Shown here: one piece after another, positions 32,812 through 44,508 of the stretch
How positions within the stretch are numbered: position 1 is the stretch's first letter
Layout of the letters: the number at the start of each line of letters is the position of its first letter
NCBI GenBank assembly: GCA_001661515.1
Contig: LUVW01000001.1
Location: 1,181,058 to 1,245,057 of the forward strand
Source: Capniomyces stellatus
Lineage: Eukaryota; Kickxellomycota; Harpellomycetes; Harpellales; Legeriomycetaceae
DNA length: 64,000 nt
Direction: 5' to 3'
Notes under the pieces: generated by a model
Told to the model about the DNA's origin: nothing
Database searches by the model: none
What the model saw: only the letters and a program-made list of their open reading frames with translations
Translations under genes and position numbers: made by a program

Positions 32812-34024
32812 TTAGCCTGGAGGCAAGTGGGAAAGATCTTGTTCGCTAGACTCCTCATTAGAAAATGAGCTTCCAGTGTATTCTTCATCGCGTCCGGCTG
32901 TCTGGCCTGATCTAGCCATAACCATAGTACCACCACGGACAGCTTCCAAAATGCCAAATGGACGGACCAATTCTAAAAACGCATCAACGCGACTTCCCTT
33001 GGCATACATTTCAATAATCATACTTTCAGAAGTGACGTCAAGGACCTTGGCACCAAAAAGCATAGAAATGTTTTTAACAGCCTTTAGTCTCTCTTGCGAG
33101 TTTACGAATCTTTCCATCATCATGTCAACTGCCTTAGATGGTGTTGATTCTTTATTGTGTGTGGTCTCGGTATACTGGCTTCTTAGCCCATGCAGAGATA
33201 CTTTAACTAAAAGGGATTCACGCTGAATAATCTTGGTGTGCGAGTAGTCAAGCACTGCCCAGACTGGCACCTAATAGCAACAATATGTGTTTTGTTTTAT
33301 TTATTTTGGCCCTGGTTTTAGTATCTAATATATACGCTCCTATAGAAACTGCCAATTTCATTTTTAATTGATTACTTCCCAATAACGATGCAATTAAACG
33401 CTTTTATTGGGCTTACCAAGCTTTCAAGTTGTTTTTTGGCTTGTTCCATTGACTTTCTTGGACCTTTTAGTCCAATAGTCATACGACTAAGTCCCTTAAC
33501 CTCGGTCTTTCCTGCAACCAAGGTATCAATGCTGAATCCACGTGCTGCCATAATTCCAGTAACGCTGCTTAAAACACCTGGCTCATCTTGAGCAAGACAA
33601 TCAATAATGTAAGATTCTTCGGACTTTTTTGGTGCTAGTGGGGTGTTCTGGATAAGATTCGAAACAGCCTGCTCTATAGTAGGAGCATCAATGACTCCTG
33701 GGATTGGCTGAACCTTGCCCAAGTTGTGATTTTTATATTCGAGTCCGATTGTTGATCGATTGGAAACATCGGAAACCTCTGCCTTGTTTTCTTTTGCTGA
33801 ACTTGTGTTGACTTTTCTTGCCTGAATGGCATTCACTGATCTAGCAGCTGCACTGGAAACCAATGCTCTGGCTCCATTAAGCTATTTGTTAAACGCGAAT
33901 TCGATTCAATTCATTTAGCTCCAGTTACTAGGGGGAAAAAATACGTGCTACGTTTTAGGGATGATTGGTAATAATCTATTTATTCAATGTAATTTACCTT
34001 GGATATATTTCTTCCAACAATCAT
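32812..34024 (-). CDS. ILV6: Acetolactate synthase regulatory subunit, copy a (N-to-S in ACT domain)
   Basis: Three exons, 34024-33998, 33881-33417 and 33270-32812, give 316 aa. All joins are phase 0 and GT-AG; the tiny first exon codes MIVGRNISK. The protein is the mitochondrial regulatory subunit of AHAS, which activates Ilv2 and confers feedback inhibition by valine. After a basic transit-type N-terminus comes the ACT domain: ESYIIDCLAQDEPGVL, GIMAARGFSIDTLVAGKTEV and GLSRMTIGL. Then come KKQLESL|VPVWAVLDYSH and the C-terminal Ilv6 domain, ending DLSHLPPG. The residue matching valine-binding Asn29 of E. coli IlvH is Ser here (GFSID), while the neighbouring paralogue keeps Asn. The family call is firm; altered feedback is inference. 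Confidence 0.93.
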
Positions 34025-35609
34025 ATTACAAGTATGATGATCTTTAATCAATTATTGATGGTTGTTCTTTTAATTTCCAGTCCAAGAAAGAAGATAATGC
34101 TACTCTGTGCTATTAGCTTTTGCCTATTTTGTTTGATTTTTATTGCCACTTACAATTACTTATTGGTTTCTTCCATATTATATCCTATTCCTTTTTTTTC
34201 AATCTCTTTAAATCAAGCTTTTTTTATTGGGGCTTGAAAAAAAAACCAATATTATTTTATCTATCAAGGCCTTTTATTTCTTTCTTTTACTTTTATTAAT
34301 CAAAGCGCTGCTTTACCACATTTGAAATTGGTCACCAAGCTTCATTGATTTAAAATTGAGAAAGCTAAATAGGCTTGGTTGGTCATAATTTTTTATCCGT
34401 ATTTTGCTGCTTTTTCTGCTTTTGACTGTTTTTTTTACTATTCGTGATTCAAAAAGCTCAAAGCTCAGCTGGTTTGATTGGAATGGGTACTTCAAAATAA
34501 TCGGAAAACAAGTATTTACCAATGGTCTATAAGATTAATCACACTCGCTCAAGTGTCAATATAATTTTTTTAGATGTCACTCGCTATATTAAACAAAACT
34601 AAAGTCAAATTCAACGTTCTTGATATGATTCGGCCCTTACTTGAAACTGGGTTAGCTTCAAATACATTTATTACGCTGACTCGCAAGTTTCCTGTATTGG
34701 ATTTTTTTTAGTTGTATTGAAACGATATTGAATTTTTGAATTCTCTGATTTCCCCCTTAATATTTTAGATAATTTTGGGTAGATTCAGATATTCATGAAA
34801 AAACTGCTATTAATACCCAACATCACCAATCTGATTTTTTTTCTTTTTTTTTGTTGAAATTGCTTTTTTTTTCATTGAAATCCAAATTGCTTTTTTCATT
34901 TAAATAAAAACAAAAATTAAAAATCTTGATGATGAATTTAGCGTTATAGTGACATGTCAACCATAGCAGAAACAAAATACACCATCGATAAAAATGATAA
35001 AGAAAGCAAAACAAATAAACGAGCACAAAATCTTAACAAAGTTCCCAACTCAAACGAGACTAAACCAAACCCGTTTTATGGTATTGCTCAAAAATATTGG
35101 GGAATTGTTTCAATAAAAAAAAAAATTCGAGTTCTCTCAATGATTTTTTTTTTTGGTGAATTAGTGTAAAAAAGGCAATAAAGAAAAAAAACCCCCCCCC
35201 ATCAAATGTCTATAGTGACCAACAATTTTAAATTACGGCCAAAATAATGCCGCAACAACAAATTTAAGTCCATCAGTTAGTTTGCGGTTATCATTAAGTG
35301 GGTATTTCCAATTTCCAAATTAAAAGGCAAAAAGATCATTTCAACCGATAACACAGACTAGTAAGCATGAGTTTACTAAATCAATGCTGTAAAACCAAGA
35401 TGATGTTCAAAGGGGTAATTGCTAATATTTATTTTCGATTCTCGGCTTTTTTTTTTGTTCAAAAAATATGTGGGCAAACGCCCAAGATAAGCAAAGGCGT
35501 AGGCAAAGTTTGGATTGACTGTTATTGGGGCGTGGGCGGAGTTTGATAATTTGAGCAAAACTAAAAATGAAAGGATAAAGTAAAGATATTTTTTAAAAAA
35601 ACGAAATGT
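34025..35609. other. Spacer between the two ILV6 copies
   Basis: 1.6 kb of AT-rich DNA with the promoter of copy a and the 3' region of copy b. A single TGACTC (34677-34682), the core of a Gcn4/Cpc1-type site, lies about 650 bases upstream of copy a. It is weak evidence for amino-acid control. The region has several T-runs but no coding signal. Confidence 0.4.
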
Positions 35610-36837
35610 TTAGCCAGGTGGCAAGTGAGACATGTCTGCTGGAACAGAATCGCTTGGCTCAGAAGAATCAGTATCCTGATCTTCATAGAAACTCAACTTA
35701 GCGGTTCTGGACATCACCAACTGCCCTGAACGAGCAGCTTCGAAAATACCAAATGGCTCGATCAGCTTCATAAAGGCCTCAATACGGACAGGTTTAGCGC
35801 AAAGCTCAACAATCGCTGACTCAGCGCCAATATCCACAATTCTTGCACCGTATAAAGCTGCAACCTCCTTCAAGTACCCTAGCTTCTTATTGGCTTCGAG
35901 TATTGTTCGATAAATGTCGTTCCCTTTAGGGTCAATGTTCGACTTTTCAAAAGCTGTGTTCTTATGAACGGTGATGTTTGCTGGTGCACGTGGGGTGTGG
36001 AAGTTGATTCCTCCGATTGTAAAGTCTGGTCCTACCAAGGAAACCTTGGCTAATAGAATCTCTCTTGCAATTACTTTAGATTCGGACAAGTTCACCACAG
36101 CCCAGATTTGTGTCTAGTATTTCGAAATTAATATTGAAATTTAGATTTTAAACAAGGCAATGTTATAATTAAATTTAAGCGTATCCGCTTTAACCGCAGT
36201 CGTCTAGTCTTTATTCCTGAGACTACTTTATTTAAGCTTTATTGATGCAACTATACTTTATTTATTTATCTTTGCAACCCAACACAATTCTGCTGGATCC
36301 TTGAATATCAAGCCCCCCCTCCCTTTTTCAACATCAACGCCAATAAAATCATCAAAGGAGAACAACATATAGTTAAATAAATGAACTACTTACGAGATCC
36401 TCAAGCTGTTTTTGGGCTTGGATCATTTGTTTCTCTTCGCCTTTCATAGTAATCGTCATTCTGCTAAGCCCAAGAACTTCGGTTCTAGAAACAACAAGAG
36501 AATCGATATTGTATCCCCGCGCTGCCATGATTCCACTACAGCGAGACAGGATTCCAGGTTCATCCTGGACAAAACAATTGAGGATATATTCGCTAACACC
36601 TTTTTGTGGAGCTGAAGAGGTGCTTTGCAGCAGATTACTAACAGTTTCTTCTGCTGACAACTGGTATAGGGCAGCATCATCCATTGTTGTATTGTCTCTA
36701 AACGAGGAATAGCTTGCCTTTTCAACCCTCTGGCTGGCTCTTGTAAGACTATTCAATGATTTAGCGACACCATATTGTCGTTGCGTGGATAAGGAAAGTT
36801 GGCTTTTGAAAAGCGCGCTTAAAGATTTTGATGCCAT
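35610..36837 (-). CDS. ILV6: Acetolactate synthase regulatory subunit, copy b (canonical ACT Asn)
   Basis: Two exons, 36837-36394 and 36113-35610, give 315 aa (donor GTAAGT, acceptor ACTAG, phase 0). It is a paralogue of copy a: a Ser/Arg-rich transit N-terminus, then the ACT domain SEYILNCFVQDEPGIL, GIMAARGYNIDSLVVSRTEV and GLSRMTITM with the valine-site Asn retained (GYNID). The C-terminal Ilv6 domain has AREILLAKVSLVGPD and ends ADMSHLPPG. The segment after the first ACT domain (TQIWAVVNLSESK) departs from the usual VPVWAVLDYT. The intron position matches the second intron of copy a (same residue), which shows common descent. The short first intron of copy a is absent here. Confidence 0.93.
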
Positions 36838-37748
36838 TTTTGTTATTAAGCTGCACAGTGCTATTATTTAGAAAGAAATATAAAAAAAAAGCAGACAGGT
36901 TTGAATAATATTAACTACAAATTGATAGCAAAGCTTTAGAAACTCGAAGCTGATAAACTGGATAATTATTTCAAAATTAATATTACAAGGTTTCGAGTTT
37001 GCTAAATCTTTAAGTCCGTTTTATTCTTTTTTTTTTGCTTTAACTACAAGACTGTTTGGGGGAATTTACATGACATCTTCTTGCATTAAGAGTAATTACA
37101 AGAAAACTTTTTTTCTTGTGTTGAAATCAAATCAGGCTTTTAAATTGCCATCAATATTATTTAAACCAATCCGCTACTTGAAATAGCAAAAAGGAGGTGA
37201 GAATTTTTGATAAACTGATTTAAAAAAACCAATGACTAAAATGGTGCACTAATTGAACATTGCTACTAGGCTCGGCTGCTTTCCAAGGCTGACCAAGTAA
37301 ACCATCGCCATTCAAGAATGTGACGTTAGGAATACCCCTTACTAGGAAGCGATATACCTTGGAACTGTACATCAACAACAGCACTGATAACAAAACAAAC
37401 TGTTTGAAGCTGCATCTGATAAGGGGACGAATAACCCTTGGCTAAAGCTTTGTGAATCACAACTTAAAAATCATTATGTTAGCATTGACAAAGAAGCTGT
37501 TCAAAAAACCAAACTGGAAAATTATAATACTGGTTATTTACAATCGATAGCAAGATAAAAACAAAAAAGAGTAACAGTACTGTTTAATAAAATATTGGAT
37601 AATAGTAGCGTTGTAGCTTTTTTTTATTATTGAAACGAGTGTTATAGTTTTTTATTGTTCGGGAATAAGAATAAATGAACGAAAATAAATGCTAAGAGTG
37701 ATTGGTAACAAAGTAAAATCAAAGTTAGTAAAATGGAACTATGCCTAA
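36838..37748. other. Spacer between ILV6b and ILV2a
   Basis: 910 bases of AT-rich DNA between a gene start (ILV6b) and the 3' end of ILV2a. No coding or RNA feature is recognised. Confidence 0.5.
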
Positions 37749-39666
37749 CTATTCCTCAATCTTGCGTCCATAGCCTAAAACCATCTCGTGCAAACCTTTA
37801 CCGGCTGGAGCCATTGGGTATACGTGTTCGTTTGGATCACATACAACTTCGAGCAATACTGGACCCTCTTCCTCAATAAATGCCTTCATGGCAGCAGGCA
37901 GATCTCTTCTGTTGTCAACGCGAATACCACGGAAAAACATGGACTCGGCGAGCTTGATAAAGTCTGGGTTCTTAAGACCCGTGTGCGAATGGCGGTTATC
38001 GTAGTAGAAGTCTTGTAGTTGGCGGACCATACCTTGGAAGTTGTTGTTCAGCAAAAGCATCTTCACTGGAATGTTGAATTGTGCTGCTGTGGCCATTTCC
38101 ATAGCTGTCATTGAGAACGATCCATCTCCATCTACATTTATCACCATTTTGTCTGGGGCACCAACCTTGGCACCAATGGCTGCAGGAACACCATAACCCA
38201 TAGTTCCTAGTCCACCAGAAGTGATGAACGTACGTGGATGTCTCCATCTGTAGTACTGGGCAGCATACATTTGATGCTGACCGACTCCAGTAGTGATAAT
38301 GACATCTTCTTTTCTGTGAGCCAGCTGACGGTCCAATTCAATTATAGCCGACTGTTGCTTCAAAAGAGAATCAGGCGTTTCCTCCGGCTCGTAGTAAAAT
38401 GGATACTTTGTTTTCCATGTTTGGATAAGCGAAAGCCATTCGACATGCTTGGATGGGTTAAGAAGTGGCAAAAGGCGTGCCATATTGTCAATAACATCAC
38501 CCTCAACAGCTATATCGACTTGAACAACCTTGTTGATGTTCTTTGGAAGAATGTCAAAGTGTACGATTCCTCCTGTTCCATTTCTGGAAGCTTCCTTGGC
38601 TTCTGGAGCAAAGTGGGGCAAACTTCCTGTAACACGATCATCGAACCTTGAGCCCAAGGCAATGATGACATCGGCTTTTTGGATAGACAAGTTAGCATAC
38701 GCTGATCCGTGCATACCCAGCATGTGAAGACTCTTGGAGTCCATTTCATCATAAGCTCCAAGTCCCATAAGTGTTGTGGTAACTGGGATGTCACATAGAT
38801 CTGCGATTTGACGAAGCAACACTGGTCCTTCTGGTCTACTCAAAATTCCTTGACCAGCATAGATGATTGGTCTCTTGGCGTTGTTGATTAGCTTAGCTGT
38901 GTTTTCAAGTGCCTTTTGGTTGTTTCTGTGGAATGCTGCGTCTTTGCTAATTGTTGGAATNAACAAGAACTGGCCCTGGACGTCCTGTTGTGGCAATGTG
39001 GAACGCCTCGTTGATTCTTCTTGGAAGTTCCGAGATATCTTTGACCATGACATTCCATTTTGTACATGGTCTAGAAATACCAACCACATCGGCCTCTTGG
39101 AAAGCATCGGTTCCAATAGCTGGTGTTGGTACTTGTCCACTGAACACTACCATTGGTGTGCCGTCTGAAAGAGCATCCTGCATTGGTGTGATTACATTGG
39201 TAGCTCCTGGTCCTGATGTAACAAGGACTACTCCTGGCTTCCCTGTTGCTCTGGCATAACCCTCAGCCATATGTCCACCACCTTGCTCGTGGCGAGGCAA
39301 AATGAAATCGAATGAATCCGAGTTGTGGATAGCATCATACACTGGCAGAATGGCGCCGCCTGGATATCCAAAGATGTGCTTAACTCCGTTTCTGATCATC
39401 ATTTCATGGAAAATCTCACCACCAGTCATTCCAATGAACTTACTGTCGTCATACTCGGTTTCATTGGCAATTCCACTGGATATTATTGGTCTGCTGGTTG
39501 GCTCTTGTGATGCTGTTGAAGAATTCGCCTTTGCTGCTGCCTGGCTTTGTGAGTATGCAATCGGTGTGCTTGATTTCCACCGGCGTGCAATAGTAACTTG
39601 AATGTTTCGGGGTTTGATGAGTCTTGTAGCTCTTATAAAGCCTGCTCTTGTTGGCATGGCCGACAT
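37749..39666 (-). CDS. ILV2: Acetolactate synthase catalytic subunit, copy a (Trp-to-Leu at herbicide site; assembly gap)
   Basis: ATG is at 39666 and the stop at 37749. The catalytic AHAS subunit condenses pyruvate to acetolactate (or with 2-ketobutyrate to acetohydroxybutyrate) in mitochondria, using ThDP and FAD. It has a transit-type N-terminus; [14 protein letters not shown] with the catalytic Glu in [39 protein letters not shown]; and the ThDP/Mg motif [10 protein letters not shown] with [10 protein letters not shown] single N at 38961 marks an assembly gap. The sequence is 65 bases shorter than copy b and shifts frame there, so the break is almost surely technical. The site equal to yeast Trp586 / Arabidopsis Trp574 is Leu (MVRQLQ, codon CTA at 38018-38016). 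The N-terminal 31 codons differ from copy b. Confidence 0.9.
38961..38961. other. Assembly gap (N) in ILV2a
   Basis: One N replaces sequence that copy b shows in full. Comparison of the two copies implies about 65 missing bases, which restores an equal-length reading frame. Confidence 0.85.
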
Positions 39667-42525
39667 TTAATATAATATAATTACTTTCTTTTTCTAATTT
39701 TATTCAAGTTGATAGACAAAAATGAAAAACAACACTATTAATCTTTCCGTGTGGAACACAGTGGAGCTAACCTTGTTTAGATGAGATTTTGCTATAGTAA
39801 ATTTACAGATTTAGTAGAACAGAGAATCGCAATGTTTGACATTCAAATGTTTAAATAAAGCTGATGGTTTTTAGAGCAACTAATTTTTTTTTCTCACTAG
39901 GCTCTTTGATTTCACAAATAATTACAAGTAAAGCTAGCTTTTTTTTCGTATTTTGCTCTCTCTTTTTTTTTTGCTATCTTGCAATTAGCGAAGCTAGTAT
40001 ATAAATAAACTACCCTACCTTAAATGCATCATTGGCTCTAAGTCAAATCATAGAATAGCACAGATTACTATATGTAAACACAGTTTTAATATGTAAAGTC
40101 CAACGTCTTTGGGCATTGTGATTGAGACGGACTTGCTTAAAACGAACCCTCTGCCATTTCTTTTCCGTTGACCCATAAATTTTTATTGCTATTTAAAAAC
40201 AATGGCCTTTATTTAACGAGTTTTCAGAAATCATACAAATAATCCTGCGAGTTACCACTGATTAAGGCAATGACATTTTGGAATCAAGGTGGTAAACAGT
40301 TGGTCATAACCGAGATGTTATTTAAACTAAGTTACAGATGGACCGAAAGGCATTTTAATTTGATAGTGCATCATATAACGTCAAAGATTTCAGCAAAATT
40401 CAAGGTGCAAATGTTGCAAACGGAGTGGTCATAGTGATATGTTAATGGTCTTAGCGTATAGATTTCAGATTAGAGCCCAATCAACATCTCAATGGGCTTT
40501 CGAAGACCAAAGTGAAAAGAAAAACAAACATCGAAAAGCATATTTACGATGATAATAGCTCTGCCCTTATGCTTTGTTGTTGATTCTGTTGCCAACAAAT
40601 CACGTAATTAAATGAGAGAAAAATAATAGAACCGCCATTACAAAGCTATAAAATGACTGAACCCCATTTCAGAAAGATGTTTATGCGTACTTGGAATAGT
40701 GGTAGTGGTTTACTTGGGATTCCCAAAGCTTCCAAATAAAGCGATTTACAAAAAAAAATAACAGCTGAAATGGATAGATTGGATTTAAATTGATGGTTGT
40801 CATCCAATGAATAGCTCTTTCCACTATTCCAGCGCCCCAAAAACAACACACTCGGACCATAGTAGGTATTATTTTGCGTTATAAAGAAAACTGATTGGTA
40901 TTAGTAACGTCGAGTTGAATTGAGCCGAATTAAATGAGTGAAATACCCGTTTAGGGGGTAGTTTCGTCACACTACCACCCAAAAGCAGTGATAAAAGTCG
41001 AACTGAATTTCGGAAATCACATTTGCTTTTTCAAAGCGCATTTCATCGCATATGGAAAAATTAATGAACAAAAACTCGAATACACTATATTGACAGTTAA
41101 ACAAGTTGGATGGTATTAGCTGTGTTTGGAAATGTGTATAAACTGGACTAACTAAACAGTAAATCGATTTTAAACGGTCAATATAGGAAAAAGTGTAAGA
41201 TGCTGCTGTCCAATAACCAAACCAAAATAAAAAAAAGATGTAGTTGCATAATCGCTTTCCGAGGATCAGAAATGGTATTTAGCACCATTTTGGGATGTTC
41301 ATAGTGAATATCTATGTAAATGTGATATTCAAAGTAGGGGGTGCGCTGCTTTACTTTTAGCATTCACACAACATTGCAAAACTTGATAAGGGGATAAATA
41401 AAAATGTCGTCTGTTTATATCCCCAATTGGCAAACTATTCTGAGCTGCCAGCTTTTTTTATGAAGTAGCCATGGCTATTACTATGTAAAAACCCAAATTC
41501 GCGACTGCAAGTACTTTGGTAGAAATACAAAACGCTTTGGTTAATAACTTGTTGCGTGATACCTAGTATCATGTTTCACTAAAAGGAAACCAACAACCAA
41601 ATAAAATAAATAAGTACACTTTGCTTTAAATCCATACCCTTGCTATCAAAACATAATATTCACTAGTTGGATTCCAAAGGGTAAAAAAAATAATTACCAA
41701 TTTCAATTTAAGCAAAATAAAATAAGTGGCCGAAAATCCCAATAAATTTCTAAATTGGTATCGCGCCTAGTTTACACCGACCTATTTTAAAGTTATGACA
41801 GTGCCACTTTCACATGGAAAGAAAAATCCGACATTTAGGCTCTAGTTTTTTAAAAAAAAGCTGGATAATTTGAAATAAAAAGAACAAAGCAAAAAAAAAA
41901 CTGTATATAGCAAAAAGGGTAATAGTAACGAAAAGGAGAATAGTAACGAAGAGGGGAATAGTAACAAAAAGAAGCAAGGTAACGAAGAAGGGAATAAATC
42001 AACTCAGTGCTAAAAGCAACACAAGTAAATATAAATGCTTAGCATTTCACCTCGAACTGTTTATTCGAAGCTTTACAAATATAAACCCAACATGAACGAA
42101 ATGATTACGACAAGAGACTGCTTCCCTGGAAGAAACAATGTTAAACCGCCGAGTTAACTCACCGATTCAATAAAACAATTATCAGTAATAAAAAACAGTT
42201 CACTCAAGTAAGAACATCAAACAAGTAGCCGTAATTAGTAGAAACGTGCGTTGAGTAGTTCAGGGGACATCAATAATGTTAAGGTGAGTTAGGTTGTCGT
42301 CATAAGAAGTTTTGGTTGAAGTTTGGTTATTGTTGCATTTGGATTTAAATTTTTTATCCTCTTATTTTTTTAAAAAAAAGAGGGTAAAAACAATAGTGAA
42401 TAGAGAAATAATGTAAGGTAAAGTAAGGTAAAAGCAAATGAAGCAAAGCAACACAAGGTGAAGAAATATAAATAACACTGGGTTGTATTTAAAACGAACA
42501 AGTTATTGAAAGATACATTGATTAA
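39667..42525. other. Spacer between the two ILV2 copies
   Basis: 2.9 kb of AT-rich DNA. It contains the ILV2a promoter and a degenerate tandem repeat at about 41917-41992 (units near AAAAGGAGAATAGTAACG, 17-19 bases, about four). It shows no similarity to the flanks of the other ILV2 copy, so the near-identity of the copies stops at the coding regions. Confidence 0.5.
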
Positions 42526-44508
42526 CTATTCCTCAATCTTGCGTCCATAGCCTAAAACCATCTCGTGCAAACCTTTACCGGCTGGAGCCATTGGGTATAC
42601 GTGTTCGTTTGGATCACATACAACTTCGAGCAATACTGGACCCTCTTCCTCAATAAATGCCTTCATGGCAGCAGGCAGATCTCTTCTGTTGTCAACGCGA
42701 ATACCACGGAAAAACATGGACTCGGCGAGCTTGATAAAGTCTGGGTTTTTCATGCCAGTGTGGGAATGTCTACGGTCATAAAACAAATCTTGCCATTGGC
42801 GGACCATACCTTGGAAGTTGTTGTTCAGCAAAAGCATCTTCACTGGAATGTTGAATTGTGCTGCTGTGGCCATTTCCATAGCTGTCATTGAGAACGATCC
42901 ATCTCCATCTACATTTATCACCATTTTGTCTGGGGCACCAACCTTGGCACCAATGGCTGCAGGAACACCATAACCCATAGTTCCTAGTCCACCAGAAGTG
43001 ATGAACGAACGTGGCTGTCTCCATCTGTAGTACTGGGCAGCATACATTTGATGCTGACCGACTCCAGTAGTGATAATGACATCTTCTTTTCTGTGAGCCA
43101 GCTGACGGTTCAACTCAACAATGGCTGACTGTGGCTTCAAAAGAGAATCAGGCGAGGCTTCTTGTTCATAATAAAATGGATACTTTGTTTTCCATGTTTG
43201 GATAAGCGAAAGCCATTCGACATGCTTGGATGGGTTAAGAAGTGGCAAAAGGCGTGCCATATTGTCAATAACATCACCCTCAACAGCTATATCGACTTGA
43301 ACAACCTTGTTGATGTTCTTTGGAAGAATGTCAAAGTGTACGATTCCTCCTGTTCCATTTCTGGAAGCTTCCTTGGCTTCTGGAGCAAAGTGGGGCAAAC
43401 TTCCTGTAACACGATCATCGAACCTTGAGCCCAAGGCAATGATGACATCGGCTTTTTGGATAGACAAGTTAGCATACGCTGATCCGTGCATACCCAGCAT
43501 GTGAAGACTCTTGGAGTCCATTTCATCATAAGCTCCAAGTCCCATAAGTGTTGTGGTAACTGGGATGTCACATAGATCTGCGATTTGACGAAGCAACACT
43601 GGTCCTTCTGGTCTACTCAAAATTCCTTGACCAGCATAGATGATTGGTCTCTTGGCGTTGTTGATTAGCTTAGCTGTGTTTTCAAGTGCCTTTTGGTTGT
43701 TTCTGTGGAATGCTGCGTCTTTGCTAATTGTTGGAATGTTCAGCTTTTTGCTGTGTGGCTCAAGCTTGGTCAAAATTCCACCAGTGACATCTNTTGGCAA
43801 ATCAACAAGAACTGGCCCTGGACGTCCTGTTGTGGCAATGTGGAACGCCTCGTTGATTCTTCTTGGAAGTTCCGAGATATCTTTGACCATGACATTCCAT
43901 TTTGTACATGGTCTAGAAATACCAACCACATCGGCCTCTTGGAAAGCATCGGTTCCAATAGCTGGTGTTGGTACTTGTCCACTGAACACTACCATTGGTG
44001 TGCCGTCTGAAAGAGCATCCTGCATTGGTGTGATTACATTGGTAGCTCCTGGTCCTGATGTAACAAGGACTACTCCTGGCTTCCCTGTTGCTCTGGCATA
44101 ACCCTCAGCCATATGTCCACCACCTTGCTCGTGGCGAGGCAAAATGAAATCGAATGAATCCGAGTTGTGGATAGCATCATACACTGGCAGAATGGCGCCG
44201 CCTGGATATCCAAAGATGTGCTTAACTCCGTTTCTGATCATCATTTCATGGAAAATCTCACCACCAGTCATTCCAATGAACTTACTGTCGTCATACTCGG
44301 TTTCATTGGCAATTCCACTGGATATTATTGGTCTGCTGGTTGGCTCTTGTGATGCTGTTGAAGAATTCGCCTTTGCTGCTGCCTGGCTTTGTGAGTATGC
44401 AATCGGTGTGCTTGATTTCCACCGGCGTGCAACGGCAACTTGGATATTTCGGTTTTTGAGAAGTCTTGAGGCTTTGCTTAACCCCATTCTTGTTGACATG
44501 GCCGACAT
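42526..44508 (-). CDS. ILV2: Acetolactate synthase catalytic subunit, copy b (canonical Trp)
   Basis: A single-exon gene of 660 aa. The frame extends to a TTG at 44550, but the first ATG is at 44508 and gives [14 protein letters not shown], parallel to copy a. It has the full catalytic AHAS set: [16 protein letters not shown], catalytic Glu in [67 protein letters not shown] and [20 protein letters not shown]. Trp572 is the equivalent of yeast Trp586. One N at 43793 falls in the PXDV position (Arg or Lys expected). It differs from copy a in four short islands separated by identical tracts. Its partner proteins are probably the two Ilv6 copies encoded just downstream. Confidence 0.95.
   Translation of the reverse strand: MSAMSTRMGLSKASRLLKNRNIQVAVARRWKSSTPIAYSQSQAAAKANSSTASQEPTSRPIISSGIANETEYDDSKFIGMTGGEIFHEMMIRNGVKHIFGYPGGAILPVYDAIHNSDSFDFILPRHEQGGGHMAEGYARATGKPGVVLVTSGPGATNVITPMQDALSDGTPMVVFSGQVPTPAIGTDAFQEADVVGISRPCTKWNVMVKDISELPRRINEAFHIATTGRPGPVLVDLPXDVTGGILTKLEPHSKKLNIPTISKDAAFHRNNQKALENTAKLINNAKRPIIYAGQGILSRPEGPVLLRQIADLCDIPVTTTLMGLGAYDEMDSKSLHMLGMHGSAYANLSIQKADVIIALGSRFDDRVTGSLPHFAPEAKEASRNGTGGIVHFDILPKNINKVVQVDIAVEGDVIDNMARLLPLLNPSKHVEWLSLIQTWKTKYPFYYEQEASPDSLLKPQSAIVELNRQLAHRKEDVIITTGVGQHQMYAAQYYRWRQPRSFITSGGLGTMGYGVPAAIGAKVGAPDKMVINVDGDGSFSMTAMEMATAAQFNIPVKMLLLNNNFQGMVRQWQDLFYDRRHSHTGMKNPDFIKLAESMFFRGIRVDNRRDLPAAMKAFIEEEGPVLLEVVCDPNEHVYPMAPAGKGLHEMVLGYGRKIEE
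43793..43793. other. Ambiguous base (N) in ILV2b
   Basis: A single N close to the position matching the gap in ILV2a. It suggests that the assembler had trouble placing reads between the two near-identical copies. Confidence 0.85.

Noticed and set aside
41917..41992. CRISPR-like array of GAATAGTAACG units
   Set aside because: Short contiguous degenerate tandem repeat without spacers, in a eukaryotic genome.
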